Part shown: positions 41,594 to 50,542 of the stretch, piece by piece
How the letters are laid out: each line of letters begins with the position of its first letter
Position numbering within the stretch: the first letter of the stretch is position 1
Position numbers and translations under genes: made by a program
Origin: an uncultured Chthonomonas sp.
GTDB taxonomy: Bacteria; Armatimonadota; Chthonomonadetes; Chthonomonadales; CAJBBX01
DNA: 61,194 bases
Assembly: GCA_903951425.1 (NCBI GenBank)
Contig: CAJBBX010000043.1
Span: forward strand, 1 to 61,194
Direction of reading: 5' to 3'
The notes under the pieces: generated by a model
The model's input: the letters and a program-made list of their open reading frames with translations, nothing else
Told to the model about the DNA's origin: nothing
The model's database searches: none

Positions 41594-44224
41594 ATGCTGC
41601 TCGCTCTCGCGCCTCCCCCGCCGCCTGCCGCCACCGTGCGCATGGCCTACGCGCCGGGCCTCTGGGTGGCCGACGGCGGCGACGCCCGGCGAGCCGAGCC
41701 CGGTTCCGAGGCGCCGAGCCTGGAGATCCGCTGGGGCTCCGTGCGCTACCCCCTGCCCGGGCAGGATCGCACGGCGTGGCTGGCGGCCATGGAGGCGATG
41801 CGGCGACAGGCGCGCAGCCGGCCGCTGACCGATATCGCCGTGACCTACACCGGCACGCGGGCCTGGGTTCGCCTGCAACCCGAAGCCGCCCGCAAGGTGG
41901 CCCTGAAGCCCGGCGAGACGGTGACGCTGACGGCCGATGTGACGCCGCTGGCCGGCAACGCGCGCCTCTGCCTGGCATTCGATTACATCGATGGCAAGAG
42001 CGGCGCCTGGGCGGGCTGGTCGACCGTTCGGACCTCTGCGCATGCGGGTGCGCCGGGCCGGCGGGGCCGAGTGCGGCTGGCCGCCGAGGTGCCGGAACTC
42101 CCGGCCGGAGCCATTGCGGTGCCCATCCTCGGCCAGGATGGCACGTTCGACGCGGCGCCCGGCAGGTGGACGCTGCACTCCGTGGAGATGGACATGCCAG
42201 GCCCGGCAGGGCGCGTGGCAACGCTGGGTAGCCCCGGATCGCGAGCCGCCAGGCTGGATCGCAGCATCTACGGCCGGCGCGACCTTGCTTGGGGCGCGGG
42301 CAACTTCACCTGCGCCTTCGCGTTCCTCTATGACGCCGCGCTCTGCAGCCCTGAGACAGGTAAGCTCACGGTTGACGCCTGGATCGACGACCTGGAGCGG
42401 CGTGTGGGGCATGTCGATTCGCTGGTGCTGTGGCACGCCTACCCACGCATCGGCGTGGACGATCGCAACCAGTTCGACTTCTACCGCGACCTCCCCGGCG
42501 GCTTGCAGGGCCTGCGCGACCTCACCCGGCGGATGCGCGCACGTGGCACGCGCTGCTTCATCGACTACAACCCCTGGGACACGGGCACGCGCCGCGAGGC
42601 AGGCACCGACACCGAGGCGCTGGCTGCTTTGGTACTCGAGATGGAGGCTGACGGCATCTTCCTCGACACCATGACCGCCGCGCCGGCGGACCTTCGCGCC
42701 GCCATCGACGCCGGGAGGCCCGGGGTCATCTTCGAGCCCGAGGGAGCGCCTCCGTTGGAGCAGACCAGCCTCTGTAGCTCCAGTTGGGCGCAGTGGGGCC
42801 CGGCCTACGACGAGCCCTCCGTGATGCTGCTGAAGTGGATCGAGCCGCGCCACATGCAGCACCGCATCCAGCGCTGGTCGCGGACCCACCAGTCCGAGAT
42901 TGACGAGGCGTGGCTCAACGGTTCTGGCATGATGGTCTGGGAGAACGTCTTCGGGAGCTGGGTTCCGTGGAGCGCTGAGGACTGCGCGGCGTGGAAGCGC
43001 GCATCTGGCATCCTGCGCTCCTTCACGCCCGAGTTGGCATCCGATCGCTGGGAGCCCGCCGTGCCTACGCTGCGTGCAGGCGCTTTCGCGTCGCGGTGGC
43101 GCTCCAACGGCCTGGAACTGACCCTGACGCTGGACCGGAGCGGCGCCGGCGGGCCGCTGGTCCGCACTGCCGCACGGCGTGCCGGCGCCCAGGCGTGGGA
43201 CCTCTGGACGGGCCGGGAGCTGGCCATCGGTCCGGACGGCGGCATCAGCGTCGAGCCGAGCCGCTACGCCGCCGTCGCCGTGGCATGGACCCGCGTAGCC
43301 AGGGAGCGCGTGCGCCGCATCGCCGCGGAATTCGCGCCGCCTGACGCCCCTGCCGCGACTGAGCCTGAGGCCGCGCTGCTCCAGCGGCTGGCCGCCGCCA
43401 TGGCGCCCCGCCCGCCGCAGGCGTGTGAGCCGCTGCCGCCCGGGGCGCCGCTGCCCGCCGGCATGGTGCGCGTCGATGCCGGCCGAGCCCGCATGCGGCT
43501 GCATCATGAGCGTCGAGAGTGCGGCTGCTACGCCGATCCGGGCCTACCGTCCGAGCGTCTGTCGAGCCTCCTCGTGGGCCTCCCGCACAATGAGGCGCTG
43601 ACCCACGACTTCGCCGTGGACGTAGCCGCATTCGCCGTCGACGAGGCCCTGGTCACCAATGGCCAGTACGCCGCATTCCTCAAGGCGACCGGCTACCGTC
43701 CGGCCTGTGCGGACAGCTTCCTGCGTCACTGGGGCGGCGACGCCTGCCCGGCAGGCGCCGAGGAGTTGCCCGTGGTCTACGTGGACCTGAGCGACGCCCG
43801 GGCCTATGCACGATGGGCGGGCAAGCGTATCCCCACCGAGGCCGAGTGGCAGCGCGCGGCGCAGGGCGATACCGGGCGCGTGTGGCCCTGGGGCGACGCC
43901 TTCGACGCAGCGCGGTGCGCAGGCCCACGGCCGGAGCCGGTGCGGGCGCATCCCGACGGTCGGAGTATCTGGGGCTGCTATGACATGGCGGGCAACGTCT
44001 GGCAACTGACGGAGAGCGAGAGGAGCGACGGCTACACGCGCTCCTGTATCGTCCGGGGCGGGTCCGGCTTTGACGCGCCCGGTTCGCTCTGGTACGTGCA
44101 CGGGGGGCCACAGCGGCTCGACTCGCACACGCGGTTCCTGCTCATGCATCCGGGGCTGGACCGTTGCGCCACCATCGGGTTCCGCTGTGTCCGCGACCTG
44201 GCGCCGCCGGCCGTCGCGCCGTGA
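41594..44224 (+). CDS. fusion: TIM-barrel glycosidase-like protein with C-terminal FGE-sulfatase fold
   Basis: ATG 41594 is five bases after the UspA stop; 876 residues. No clear signal peptide. The N-terminal part (about 1-200) is a beta-sandwich; about 220-500 is a TIM-like barrel (IDDLERRVGHVDSLVLWHAYPRIGVDDRNQFDFYRDLPGG, GTRCFIDYNPWDTG and DGIFLDTM). From about 615 to 870 comes an FGE/SUMF1-type domain: DFAVDVAAFAVDEALVTNGQYAAFLKATGY, WAGKRIPTEAEWQRAAQG, GCYDMAGNVWQLTES and RGGSGFDAPGS...TIGFRCVRD. The active-site Cys pair expected after RGGSW (LCHDSYC in true FGE) is absent, so it is not an FGE catalyst but probably a binding module. Its stop overlaps the GNAT start (GTGA). Confidence 0.75.
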   Translation: MLLALAPPPPPAATVRMAYAPGLWVADGGDARRAEPGSEAPSLEIRWGSVRYPLPGQDRTAWLAAMEAMRRQARSRPLTDIAVTYTGTRAWVRLQPEAARKVALKPGETVTLTADVTPLAGNARLCLAFDYIDGKSGAWAGWSTVRTSAHAGAPGRRGRVRLAAEVPELPAGAIAVPILGQDGTFDAAPGRWTLHSVEMDMPGPAGRVATLGSPGSRAARLDRSIYGRRDLAWGAGNFTCAFAFLYDAALCSPETGKLTVDAWIDDLERRVGHVDSLVLWHAYPRIGVDDRNQFDFYRDLPGGLQGLRDLTRRMRARGTRCFIDYNPWDTGTRREAGTDTEALAALVLEMEADGIFLDTMTAAPADLRAAIDAGRPGVIFEPEGAPPLEQTSLCSSSWAQWGPAYDEPSVMLLKWIEPRHMQHRIQRWSRTHQSEIDEAWLNGSGMMVWENVFGSWVPWSAEDCAAWKRASGILRSFTPELASDRWEPAVPTLRAGAFASRWRSNGLELTLTLDRSGAGGPLVRTAARRAGAQAWDLWTGRELAIGPDGGISVEPSRYAAVAVAWTRVARERVRRIAAEFAPPDAPAATEPEAALLQRLAAAMAPRPPQACEPLPPGAPLPAGMVRVDAGRARMRLHHERRECGCYADPGLPSERLSSLLVGLPHNEALTHDFAVDVAAFAVDEALVTNGQYAAFLKATGYRPACADSFLRHWGGDACPAGAEELPVVYVDLSDARAYARWAGKRIPTEAEWQRAAQGDTGRVWPWGDAFDAARCAGPRPEPVRAHPDGRSIWGCYDMAGNVWQLTESERSDGYTRSCIVRGGSGFDAPGSLWYVHGGPQRLDSHTRFLLMHPGLDRCATIGFRCVRDLAPPAVAP

Positions 44225-44721
44225 GGCTCTCCCTTCCGCGCCTGTTCAATAAGCAGGCGGTGTCGAGGCAGTCCGAACTACCCGACGTGGGTCCGCTACA
44301 GGAGGGTGACCTCTGCCTCACGCTGGAGCGGCGGCTGGACGGAGACCCAGACCGTGGCTGGTACCCCTGCTACCGGTTCTCCATGCTCCATGCCGCCAAT
44401 GGCGCGCTCATGGGCCGCATCGATCTGAGGGTAGGGGACTCGCCCACTATCCAGCAGTACTCGGGGCACATCGGATACCACGTCTACCCGTCCTACCGCG
44501 GCAAGCGCCGGGCAGAGCGGGCCGTGCGGCTATTGCTGCCGCTGGCCCGCAAGCTGGGGTTCCCGGCGCTGTGGATCACGTGCAACCCGGAGAACGCCGC
44601 GTCGCGCATCACCTGCGAGCGGCTGGGTGCGACCTTCATCGAGACCGTGGACCTGCCGCCGGGCAACGACATGTATGAGCGGGGCGAACGCCGGAAGATG
44701 CGCTTCAGGCTGGAGCTGTAG
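44221..44721 (+). CDS. GNAT-family N-acetyltransferase
   Basis: The GTG start at 44221 overlaps the previous stop; 166 residues. The C-terminal half carries the GNAT core: IGYHVYPSYRGKRRAERAVRLLLPLARKLGFPALWITCNPENAASRITCERLGATFIETVDLP, with the R/Q-x-x-G-x-G/A acetyl-CoA segment in relaxed form (RGKRRAE) and the ENxxSxxxxERLGA helix. Substrate is unknown; similar proteins act on small molecules or amino groups of tRNA- or protein-bound amino acids. Confidence 0.8.
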   Translation: MRLSLPRLFNKQAVSRQSELPDVGPLQEGDLCLTLERRLDGDPDRGWYPCYRFSMLHAANGALMGRIDLRVGDSPTIQQYSGHIGYHVYPSYRGKRRAERAVRLLLPLARKLGFPALWITCNPENAASRITCERLGATFIETVDLPPGNDMYERGERRKMRFRLEL

Positions 44722-44743
44722 CGCATCCTCCTCGTCTCGGGGG

Positions 44744-45622
44744 CTACTTCCCCAGGTGCCTTTCCACCCAGTCGGCCAGCGTCGAGGCTTCATCCTCGAT
44801 GCCGGGCCAGCCGTGGGCCTTCCCCGGGCGTACCTGGAGGTCCGCCGGAACGCCCATCTCCTTGAGCTTCTGCATGATCAGCTTGCTCTGTTGGATCGGC
44901 ACCAGCAGGTCGGCGTCGCCGTGGATGATGAGCGTGGGCGCCGTCTCCTTGCTCACCCCGTAGATGGGCGAGATCTCCCGTGCGATCTCGATCTTGCGCT
45001 CCGGGGTGGTCTTCTCGTCCACGCCGAAGGCCGGCCAGAAGCTCTTCAGCAGCGGGTTGTCGATGGCGCGCTGGCCCTCTTTGTAGTAGTTCAGGAAGTC
45101 GCAGGGCGGGAAGAAGCAGGCCACAGCCTGCACGCGGCTGGAGGCGCGGTCGATGGGGTCCTTGGCGTCGGCCGGCCCCGGGGAGCCGCAGCAACCCATC
45201 ATGAGTGACAGGTGCCCGCCCGCGCTGCCGCCGCAAGCCGCAAGCTTATTGGGGTCGACGCCCCAGTCGGCCGCCCGGGTGCGTATGAAGCGCACGGCGC
45301 GGCTCACATCAGCCACCGCCTCGGCCACGGTGAAACGCGGCGCGGAACCGTGGCAGACCTGGAACATGGTCATGCCGCGGCTTGTAAACGCCTTGGCGAC
45401 CTCCGGGTTAATGCTGCTGTGGTTGCTCACCCAGCCGCCGGAGACCATCCACACAATGCCGATGCCGTTGGGCTTCTCTGGCTTGAAGACGTCCATGGTC
45501 AGAGCCATTCCGAGCTTGTGGCCGTAGACCACGTCCTGGACGCGGGTCTGGTCGGCTGATGCGGCGAGCGTGGCGGTGACAAGCACCACCACCGCCACTA
45601 GGCGTGCGAAGAGGCGGGTCAT
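44744..45622 (-). CDS. secreted alpha/beta-hydrolase (esterase/lipase BD-FAE type)
   Basis: ATG 45622 (MTRLFARLVAVVVLVTATLAASA signal peptide); 292 residues. Catalytic serine in GGSAGGH (G-x-S-x-G). The oxyanion region is IVWMVSGGWVSNHSS. A C-terminal His is seen in RPGKAHGWPG and an Asp in HGDADLLVP, so the triad is complete. The family (bifunctional deacetylase-feruloyl esterase-like, dienelactone-hydrolase-like) often deacylates plant polysaccharides, which fits the xylanase genes of this window, but other substrates are possible. Confidence 0.85.
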   Translation of the reverse strand: MTRLFARLVAVVVLVTATLAASADQTRVQDVVYGHKLGMALTMDVFKPEKPNGIGIVWMVSGGWVSNHSSINPEVAKAFTSRGMTMFQVCHGSAPRFTVAEAVADVSRAVRFIRTRAADWGVDPNKLAACGGSAGGHLSLMMGCCGSPGPADAKDPIDRASSRVQAVACFFPPCDFLNYYKEGQRAIDNPLLKSFWPAFGVDEKTTPERKIEIAREISPIYGVSKETAPTLIIHGDADLLVPIQQSKLIMQKLKEMGVPADLQVRPGKAHGWPGIEDEASTLADWVERHLGK

Positions 45623-45653
45623 GTGTCGGTTAGCTCCCATGGCCGCGAGGCGG

Positions 45654-46973
45654 CTAGTCGCAGATGAAGGGTACGCGCAGTCGGAGCACGGTGCCTCGCC
45701 CCTCTTCGCTATGCCCCTCAAGCCGCCCTTTGTGCGCCCGGGCGGCGTTGAAGACGATGCGTGTGCCCAGTCCGGTGCCGGTCTTCTTGGTGCTGGTCGG
45801 GTCGCCGCGGAGGATGCGCTCCAGCACATGCGGGGGCATCCCCTTGCCTGTATCGGCGACCTCGATGATCAGGCATCGGCCGCAAGGGAAGCCGGCGTCC
45901 TCCGCGCAGCGGACATCAACGGTGACCGAGCCGCCCGGAGGCGTCTCCGGGATCGCGTTGTTCACCAGGTTGAAGATCGCGCTCCGCATGAAGAAGCGAT
46001 CGACGCGGCAGGGGCCCGAGGCATCGACGCGGGCGTGGAGGGCGACGTCGCCGGCCTTGGCCAGCGGCTCGAGCTCGCGTAGCTGGTCGGCAACAAGGGC
46101 CGCCACGTCGGTCATCTCCAGGTTCGGCTCGGTAGAGATGCCCTTCATGACGTCCGAGATGCGCTTCGTGTGCTCCTGCACGATTTGTACCTGGTCCAGG
46201 ACGATGGCCAGTTGCTCTGCGTAGCCCCGGCGCACGTACCGGGCGGCGTGGCTGACGCTCTCGCGGATATCCTCGGGCGCCGAAGCCAGCACTGCATCGA
46301 GGTCGCTGAACATGGCGTCGAGGTCCGGTTTCAGCATGACGGCGGCCATGTAGATGGGCGCCACCTTGTTCTTGATGTCGTGGCTCAGGTCGCCCACGGC
46401 GGTGGCGATGCGGGCCTGCTCCGCCCTACGGTGGAGGTCGGCGTTCAGGATCGCGGTGGCGGCGATGGCCCCGACGATCTCCAGGACGGCAAGGTCGGTA
46501 TCGTCGAATCCGCCCGAGCGCTTGTTCAGCAACTGCATGATGCCCACGGGCGTGCCTGCCTGGTGGACCAGCGGCACGGTGACCATGTTGCGCGTGGTGA
46601 AGCCCACGGCCTCGCCGATGTCGGCGCGGTGGGCGGGCTGGTCTGCCGGGGCGTTCTCGATCACGGCCGCCCCGTTGCGGAAGACCTTCCCGGCGATGCC
46701 CTCGGAGGCGCCGAAGGAGTGGCCCAACAGCTCGCGGGAGCTCTCCGGGCCCACCACGTGTCGGAAGACCAGCCGATCGTCAGCCTCGCGGTACAGCAGG
46801 ATGGAGCCCGCCGAAGCCTCCACCACGCCCATGGAGACGTCGAGGATGTCGCGTAGCCGGTCATCGACGTCCAACTGGGCGGCGAGCAGGCGGGTGATAT
46901 GATGGACTGCCTCGATCTGGCGGTCGCGGGTCGAGAGGTCGTGTGTGGGCCGGCTGGGGCTCTGGCTGGGCAT
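45654..46973 (-). CDS. cytosolic GAF-domain sensor histidine kinase
   Basis: ATG 46973 follows AGGAGG at 11 bases; 439 residues. GAF domain about 25-190 (ILDVSMGVVEASAGSILLYRE, GASEGIAGKVFRNG, VPLVHQAGTPVGIMQLLNKR), then the HisKA-like segment with the phosphoacceptor His in VGDLSHDIKNKVAPIY, then HATPase with N in FNLVNNAIPETPPGG, the ADTGKGM box and TGTGLGTRIVFNAA. No transmembrane segment. It may sense a small cytosolic molecule. No response regulator is nearby. Its gene diverges from ispE over 107 bases. Confidence 0.9.
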   Translation of the reverse strand: MPSQSPSRPTHDLSTRDRQIEAVHHITRLLAAQLDVDDRLRDILDVSMGVVEASAGSILLYREADDRLVFRHVVGPESSRELLGHSFGASEGIAGKVFRNGAAVIENAPADQPAHRADIGEAVGFTTRNMVTVPLVHQAGTPVGIMQLLNKRSGGFDDTDLAVLEIVGAIAATAILNADLHRRAEQARIATAVGDLSHDIKNKVAPIYMAAVMLKPDLDAMFSDLDAVLASAPEDIRESVSHAARYVRRGYAEQLAIVLDQVQIVQEHTKRISDVMKGISTEPNLEMTDVAALVADQLRELEPLAKAGDVALHARVDASGPCRVDRFFMRSAIFNLVNNAIPETPPGGSVTVDVRCAEDAGFPCGRCLIIEVADTGKGMPPHVLERILRGDPTSTKKTGTGLGTRIVFNAARAHKGRLEGHSEEGRGTVLRLRVPFICD

Positions 46974-47022
46974 GGCGACGAGGCCCTCCTGGCGAGTGGC
47001 GGCGGCGAATGCGCTAAGGTAC

Positions 47023-47028
47023 AGTATA
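47023..47028 (-). promoter_or_regulatory. possible -10 element of the GAF kinase gene
   Basis: On the minus strand this reads TATACT, five of six bases of the sigma-70 -10 box, in an otherwise GC-rich gap, 50 bases before the start. No convincing -35 box was found at the right distance. Confidence 0.3.
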
Positions 47029-47080
47029 GCAGTCGCTGAGACGGGCACGGCGACGGCCGCCTCGACCGTAGGACACGCTC

Positions 47081-47963
47081 TTGATCCGCATTCACGCCTT
47101 CGCCAAGGTCAACTACACGCTGGACGTGCTGAGCCCGCGGCCCGACGGCTACCACAACCTTGCGTCCGTGATGCAGAGCATCTCGCTCGGCGATGCGGTG
47201 GAGGCGGAACGCGCCGGCGGAGGCATCACGCTGACCTGCGACGCGCCGGGCGTGCCCCGCGACGACCGGAACCTGGCGGTGGCGGCCGTTCGGGCGCTCT
47301 TGGCGCACCATCGCCGCACCGACGGCATCGCGTTGCGCCTGCGGAAGCGCATCCCCGCCGAGGCCGGGCTGGGTGGCGGAAGCTCCGACGCGGCCGCGGC
47401 CCTGCGTGCCGTCGACGCCCTGCTAGAGCTGCATACGCCTGTCGAGGGGCTGGCGCAGGTGGCCTCGGCGATCGGTTCCGATGTGCCCTTCTTCCTCACA
47501 GGGGGCGCCGCATCGGTCCGTGGCCGCGGCGAGCGGGTGCAGCCGCTGCCTGACGGACCGGAACTGCATTTCGTGATCGTGAAGCCTGCTGTGGGCGTCT
47601 CCACCGGCAGGGCCTACGCCGCCCTGGACGCCAAGCCGGAGCGCCGCTCGGCTCGCGGCACCCGGCGGATGGAGGGAGGCCCTCGGCATCGGCGATCCGG
47701 CCGCGGTGGTGCGCCGGATGACCAACGACTTCGAGGAGGTCGTCCTGGCCCAGTCGCCCGAGGTCGCCGCGGCCTATGACAGCCTGCTCATGGCCCGGGC
47801 CTCGCGGGCGCTGCTCTGTGGTAGCGGCGCCTGCGTACTGGGTGTGGCCGCCTCCGCAGGGGATGCCGAGGCGATCGGTGCCCGCCTGCGGGTCTCCGGT
47901 ATGCAGGTCCACGTCTGCAAGACCCTGACACGGGAGCAAGCCATGGTGATCGATATTGAGTAG
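47081..47963 (+). pseudogene. ispE: 4-diphosphocytidyl-2-C-methyl-D-erythritol kinase, frameshifted
   Basis: TTG start at 47081. Frame 1 runs through AFAKVNYTLDVLSPRPDGYHNL, the GHMP ATP motif PAEAGLGGGSSDAAAALRA, GSDVPFFLTGGAASVRGRGE, and VSTGRAYAALDA. It should continue as ALGIGDPAAVVRRMTNDFEEVVL, but that sequence lies in the next frame and runs to 47963. Removing one G from the run at 47674-47676 would join the halves into a normal-length IspE (about 293 residues). IspE is essential in the MEP isoprenoid pathway, so either this copy is broken or, more likely, an extra G is an assembly or sequencing error. Confidence 0.85.
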
Positions 47964-48717
47964 CTGCCCTGCCATCGTACTCGCCGGAGGGCCGGCACAC
48001 CCGGAGATCGCCGCGGCGGCGGGCGTGACCCACCGCGCCGATATTCCCTACAACGGTCGCCGCATGGTTGACTTCGTAGTTGACGCGCTGGCGGCATCGC
48101 CCGCCGTGGACGGCGTCGCCGTGGTGGGTCCGCTGCCACCGGACGGACGTTACACCGTGGCTGGCGACCGCGGCGGCTTCGTGCCGAACATCTACTCCGG
48201 GTTGGAGGTCACGCACACCGACGCGCCCTTCGTGCTGCTTGCCACCTGCGACATCCCCTTCCTCACTGCCGAATCCGTCACCGACTTCGTCGAGGCCGCT
48301 CTGCCGCTGGATGCCGACCTGGTCTGGCCCGTGGTGACCGTTGAGGCCTGCTACGCACGCTATCCAGGCATCAAGCGCACCGCGCTGACGCTGCACGAAG
48401 GCAACTACACCGGCGGCAACCTGATGCTGCTCAAGCCCTCGTTCCTGCGATCCAACGAACCACGCATCTCCCAGGCCTTCGCGGCTCGCAAGAGCCCGCT
48501 GAGGCTAGGCGCCATGTTGGGGCCGGGTACGCTCATGCGGGTGCTCCTCACCCTGGCGCTCAAGCGGCCATTCGCCGATATCGCGTCGCTGGAGCAGGCC
48601 GTCTCTCGGCTCATCGGCGGCAAGGCCCGCGCCGTGGTGAGCGGCTTCCCCGAACTGGCGACCGACATCGACCGTGCCGGCGATCTGGCCGCGCTTCAGG
48701 CGAACGGAGGAGTCTGA
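47956..48717 (+). CDS. MobA-like nucleotidyltransferase
   Basis: A TTG start at 47956 overlaps the end of ispE; 253 residues. The N-terminus PAIVLAGG is the nucleotide-binding start of NTP-transferase folds, followed by DIPYNGRRMVDFVVDAL and LLATCDIPFLT, whose Asp is the metal ligand. Later motifs: YTGGNLMLLKP and a C-terminal TDIDRAGDL, typical of MobA/MocA-like guanylyl- or cytidylyltransferases. The normal LAGGxSxRxG loop is shortened here (LAGGPAHPEI). The substrate is unknown. Location after ispE could be chance. Confidence 0.8.
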   Translation: MSSCPAIVLAGGPAHPEIAAAAGVTHRADIPYNGRRMVDFVVDALAASPAVDGVAVVGPLPPDGRYTVAGDRGGFVPNIYSGLEVTHTDAPFVLLATCDIPFLTAESVTDFVEAALPLDADLVWPVVTVEACYARYPGIKRTALTLHEGNYTGGNLMLLKPSFLRSNEPRISQAFAARKSPLRLGAMLGPGTLMRVLLTLALKRPFADIASLEQAVSRLIGGKARAVVSGFPELATDIDRAGDLAALQANGGV

Positions 48718-48718
48718 G

Positions 48719-49846
48719 ATGGTGATGGCAACGGTGGTGGCGGCCATGGCGCTGGCGGCTATGCCGGCGAACGGCAAGCCGGAGGGCAGACAGCCGGAAG
48801 TGTGGATGAACATGGTGCAACTGGAGCCCCTGGGCCGCCCAGGCGCCCGATGGGACTTCGTGAAGCGCCGGCTGACCGTGCTTGAGTTTGCCATCAATGC
48901 GGTGGCATTTCTGACTCCCGAGGAGGATCTCCGGGGCATTGTGGAGCAGTGCAACCGCAACGGCATCAAGATTGCGTTAGAGTGCGGCTACTTCGACTGG
49001 AAGAGCCAGACCGCCGACTTCACCGCACCGAGTCCCAAGGGCATCTCGGACACGGTTCGCACGACCATGGCGCCTGGTGTGGGCGAGGAGACGGCCCGAT
49101 CCGAGATCAGCAAGATCCAGAACCTGGTTCGCGTAGGGGCGAAGATCGCCTACCTGAACCTGGACGGGCCCGTGCGCCGCATGTTCTGGCCCGGCTCCGA
49201 CGTGGGCCGCGGCGACATCCCCGGCCTCGCCTCGGTGGACCAGTGCGTCACGGAGTTGGTGGCCTACATGCGAACCGTGGCCAAAGCGTTCCCTGGCATC
49301 CAGTTCTACGTCCTGACCAACTTCCCTAACTGGGGCTGGCGCGGCGAGCCATCCTACTGGGGCGGCATGTTCTATGGCGACTACTACGACGTGCTGCGCA
49401 AGACGCTGGACGGTTGCCGCGCGGCCCGGGTCCCCCTGCGCGGCGTGACGGCCGATAACCCGTATGAGTACATCGTCGGGATGCAGTCGCACAAGGCCTG
49501 GGCGTCCATGAAGGGCGAAGCCCAACCCACCAAGCCGGTCGACGTGGCGAAGGTGGATTGGATGCGCCGCCTGCTGGATCTCGAGAAGACCGTGAAGTCG
49601 CGGGGCCTCCGGTTCAACCTCATCGTGAACTCGCAGGGCGGCGGAGACGCCTCCGAGGAGGCCTTCCAGCGGACCACGCTGAAGTACCTGGAGACCTACC
49701 TGGCAGCGGGCGGCAAGGCCGACGGCCTCATCTTCCAGACGTGGTACAAGTTCCCTAGCAAGGCGGAGCCGGAAGACGAGCCCTACACCATGACCAACCT
49801 GCTGAAGACCGCCATCCAGCGGCTGGAGGGCGGCGCGGCCCGTTAG
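48719..49846 (+). CDS. exported TIM-barrel-like protein, family not recognised
   Basis: ATG 48719 after GGAGGAG; 375 residues. The start (MVMATVVAAMALAAMPANG) is signal-like. A likely TIM-barrel: KIALECGYFDWKS, VGAKIAYLNLDGPVRRMFWPGSDVGRG, GIQFYVLTNFPNWGWRG, MFYGDYYDVLRKTLDGCRAARVPLRGVTADNPYEY, LRFNLIVNSQGGGDASEEA and DGLIFQTWYKFP. No catalytic pattern is certain. Four bases of its 3' end overlap the LysE gene on the other strand. I would call it a hypothetical glycosidase-like protein. Confidence 0.6.
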   Translation: MVMATVVAAMALAAMPANGKPEGRQPEVWMNMVQLEPLGRPGARWDFVKRRLTVLEFAINAVAFLTPEEDLRGIVEQCNRNGIKIALECGYFDWKSQTADFTAPSPKGISDTVRTTMAPGVGEETARSEISKIQNLVRVGAKIAYLNLDGPVRRMFWPGSDVGRGDIPGLASVDQCVTELVAYMRTVAKAFPGIQFYVLTNFPNWGWRGEPSYWGGMFYGDYYDVLRKTLDGCRAARVPLRGVTADNPYEYIVGMQSHKAWASMKGEAQPTKPVDVAKVDWMRRLLDLEKTVKSRGLRFNLIVNSQGGGDASEEAFQRTTLKYLETYLAAGGKADGLIFQTWYKFPSKAEPEDEPYTMTNLLKTAIQRLEGGAAR

Positions 49847-50451
49847 CGGAGGCTGCCCACCAGGTTGCTGGCCCCGAGGATCGCCAACACCGCCGCCGAG
49901 ATCGGCAGGAGGGCGCGCATACGTCCGGGCGCCAGCCCATGCAGGCCGCCGATGGCAGCGATGGTGAGCGCGTTGCCCAGGGTGAGCGTCGCGTAGAACG
50001 CCGCCACGACGGCTATGGCAGCTGCGGGTTCCCCTGGCCATCGCCGAAGGACTTCCGGCCCGAGGACCAGGCTCCATCCCAGGTAGGGGCCGGGGTTCAG
50101 CACATTCACGAGGACGGCCTGGGCCAGGCTGCGCGGAGCGGCGCCTGGCTTCTCCTGCCCTGTGCAGTCGGTTGCGGCGCGGGTCCCACGGAGCGTCAGG
50201 ATGGCCAGTGCGAGCAGCGCCACGCCGCCTGCCCCCTGCAGGCCGCGCTGCATACCCTCCGACACATGCCGCAGAACAGACAGCACCGCCAGCGCGATGA
50301 AGCCGTCGCTCACCAGCGGCGCCAGGCTTGCCGGGAGCGTTCGGCGCCACCCAACCTGGGCCACCCGCGAAAGGAAGTAGGCCTGCATGGGCCCCGGCTG
50401 CACCACGCAGGCGAAGCCGAACCCGAGACCCAGCAGCAGACTGCGAACCAT
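49843..50451 (-). CDS. LysE-family amino-acid exporter
   Basis: 202 residues, about six hydrophobic helices. LysE/RhtB signature in the first helix, GFGFACVVQPGPMQAYFLSR, and a second family motif NVLNPGPYLGWSLV. Mostly exports amino acids or related small molecules across the inner membrane. Substrate not assignable. It overlaps the convergent gene at 48719-49846 by four bases. Confidence 0.88.
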   Translation of the reverse strand: MVRSLLLGLGFGFACVVQPGPMQAYFLSRVAQVGWRRTLPASLAPLVSDGFIALAVLSVLRHVSEGMQRGLQGAGGVALLALAILTLRGTRAATDCTGQEKPGAAPRSLAQAVLVNVLNPGPYLGWSLVLGPEVLRRWPGEPAAAIAVVAAFYATLTLGNALTIAAIGGLHGLAPGRMRALLPISAAVLAILGASNLVGSLR

Positions 50452-50490
50452 GGTGGCTGTGCGCCGTCCTTTCGCCGTGCCGGTATGGGA

Positions 50491-50519
50491 AGGCCCGCCC
50501 CAACGGTCGAGGCGGGCCT
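50491..50519 (-). terminator. hairpin downstream of the pilin / small-protein pair
   Basis: AGGCCCGCC (50491-50499) pairs perfectly with GGCGGGCCT (50511-50519), loop eleven bases, 24 bases past the stop of the small TM-protein gene. Terminator-like without T-run. Confidence 0.55.
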
Positions 50520-50542
50520 GATGGAACAGTGACCGGCGCAGT

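Noticed and set aside
41594-44224. Sulfatase-activating formylglycine-generating enzyme
   Set aside because: The catalytic cysteines after RGGS are absent.
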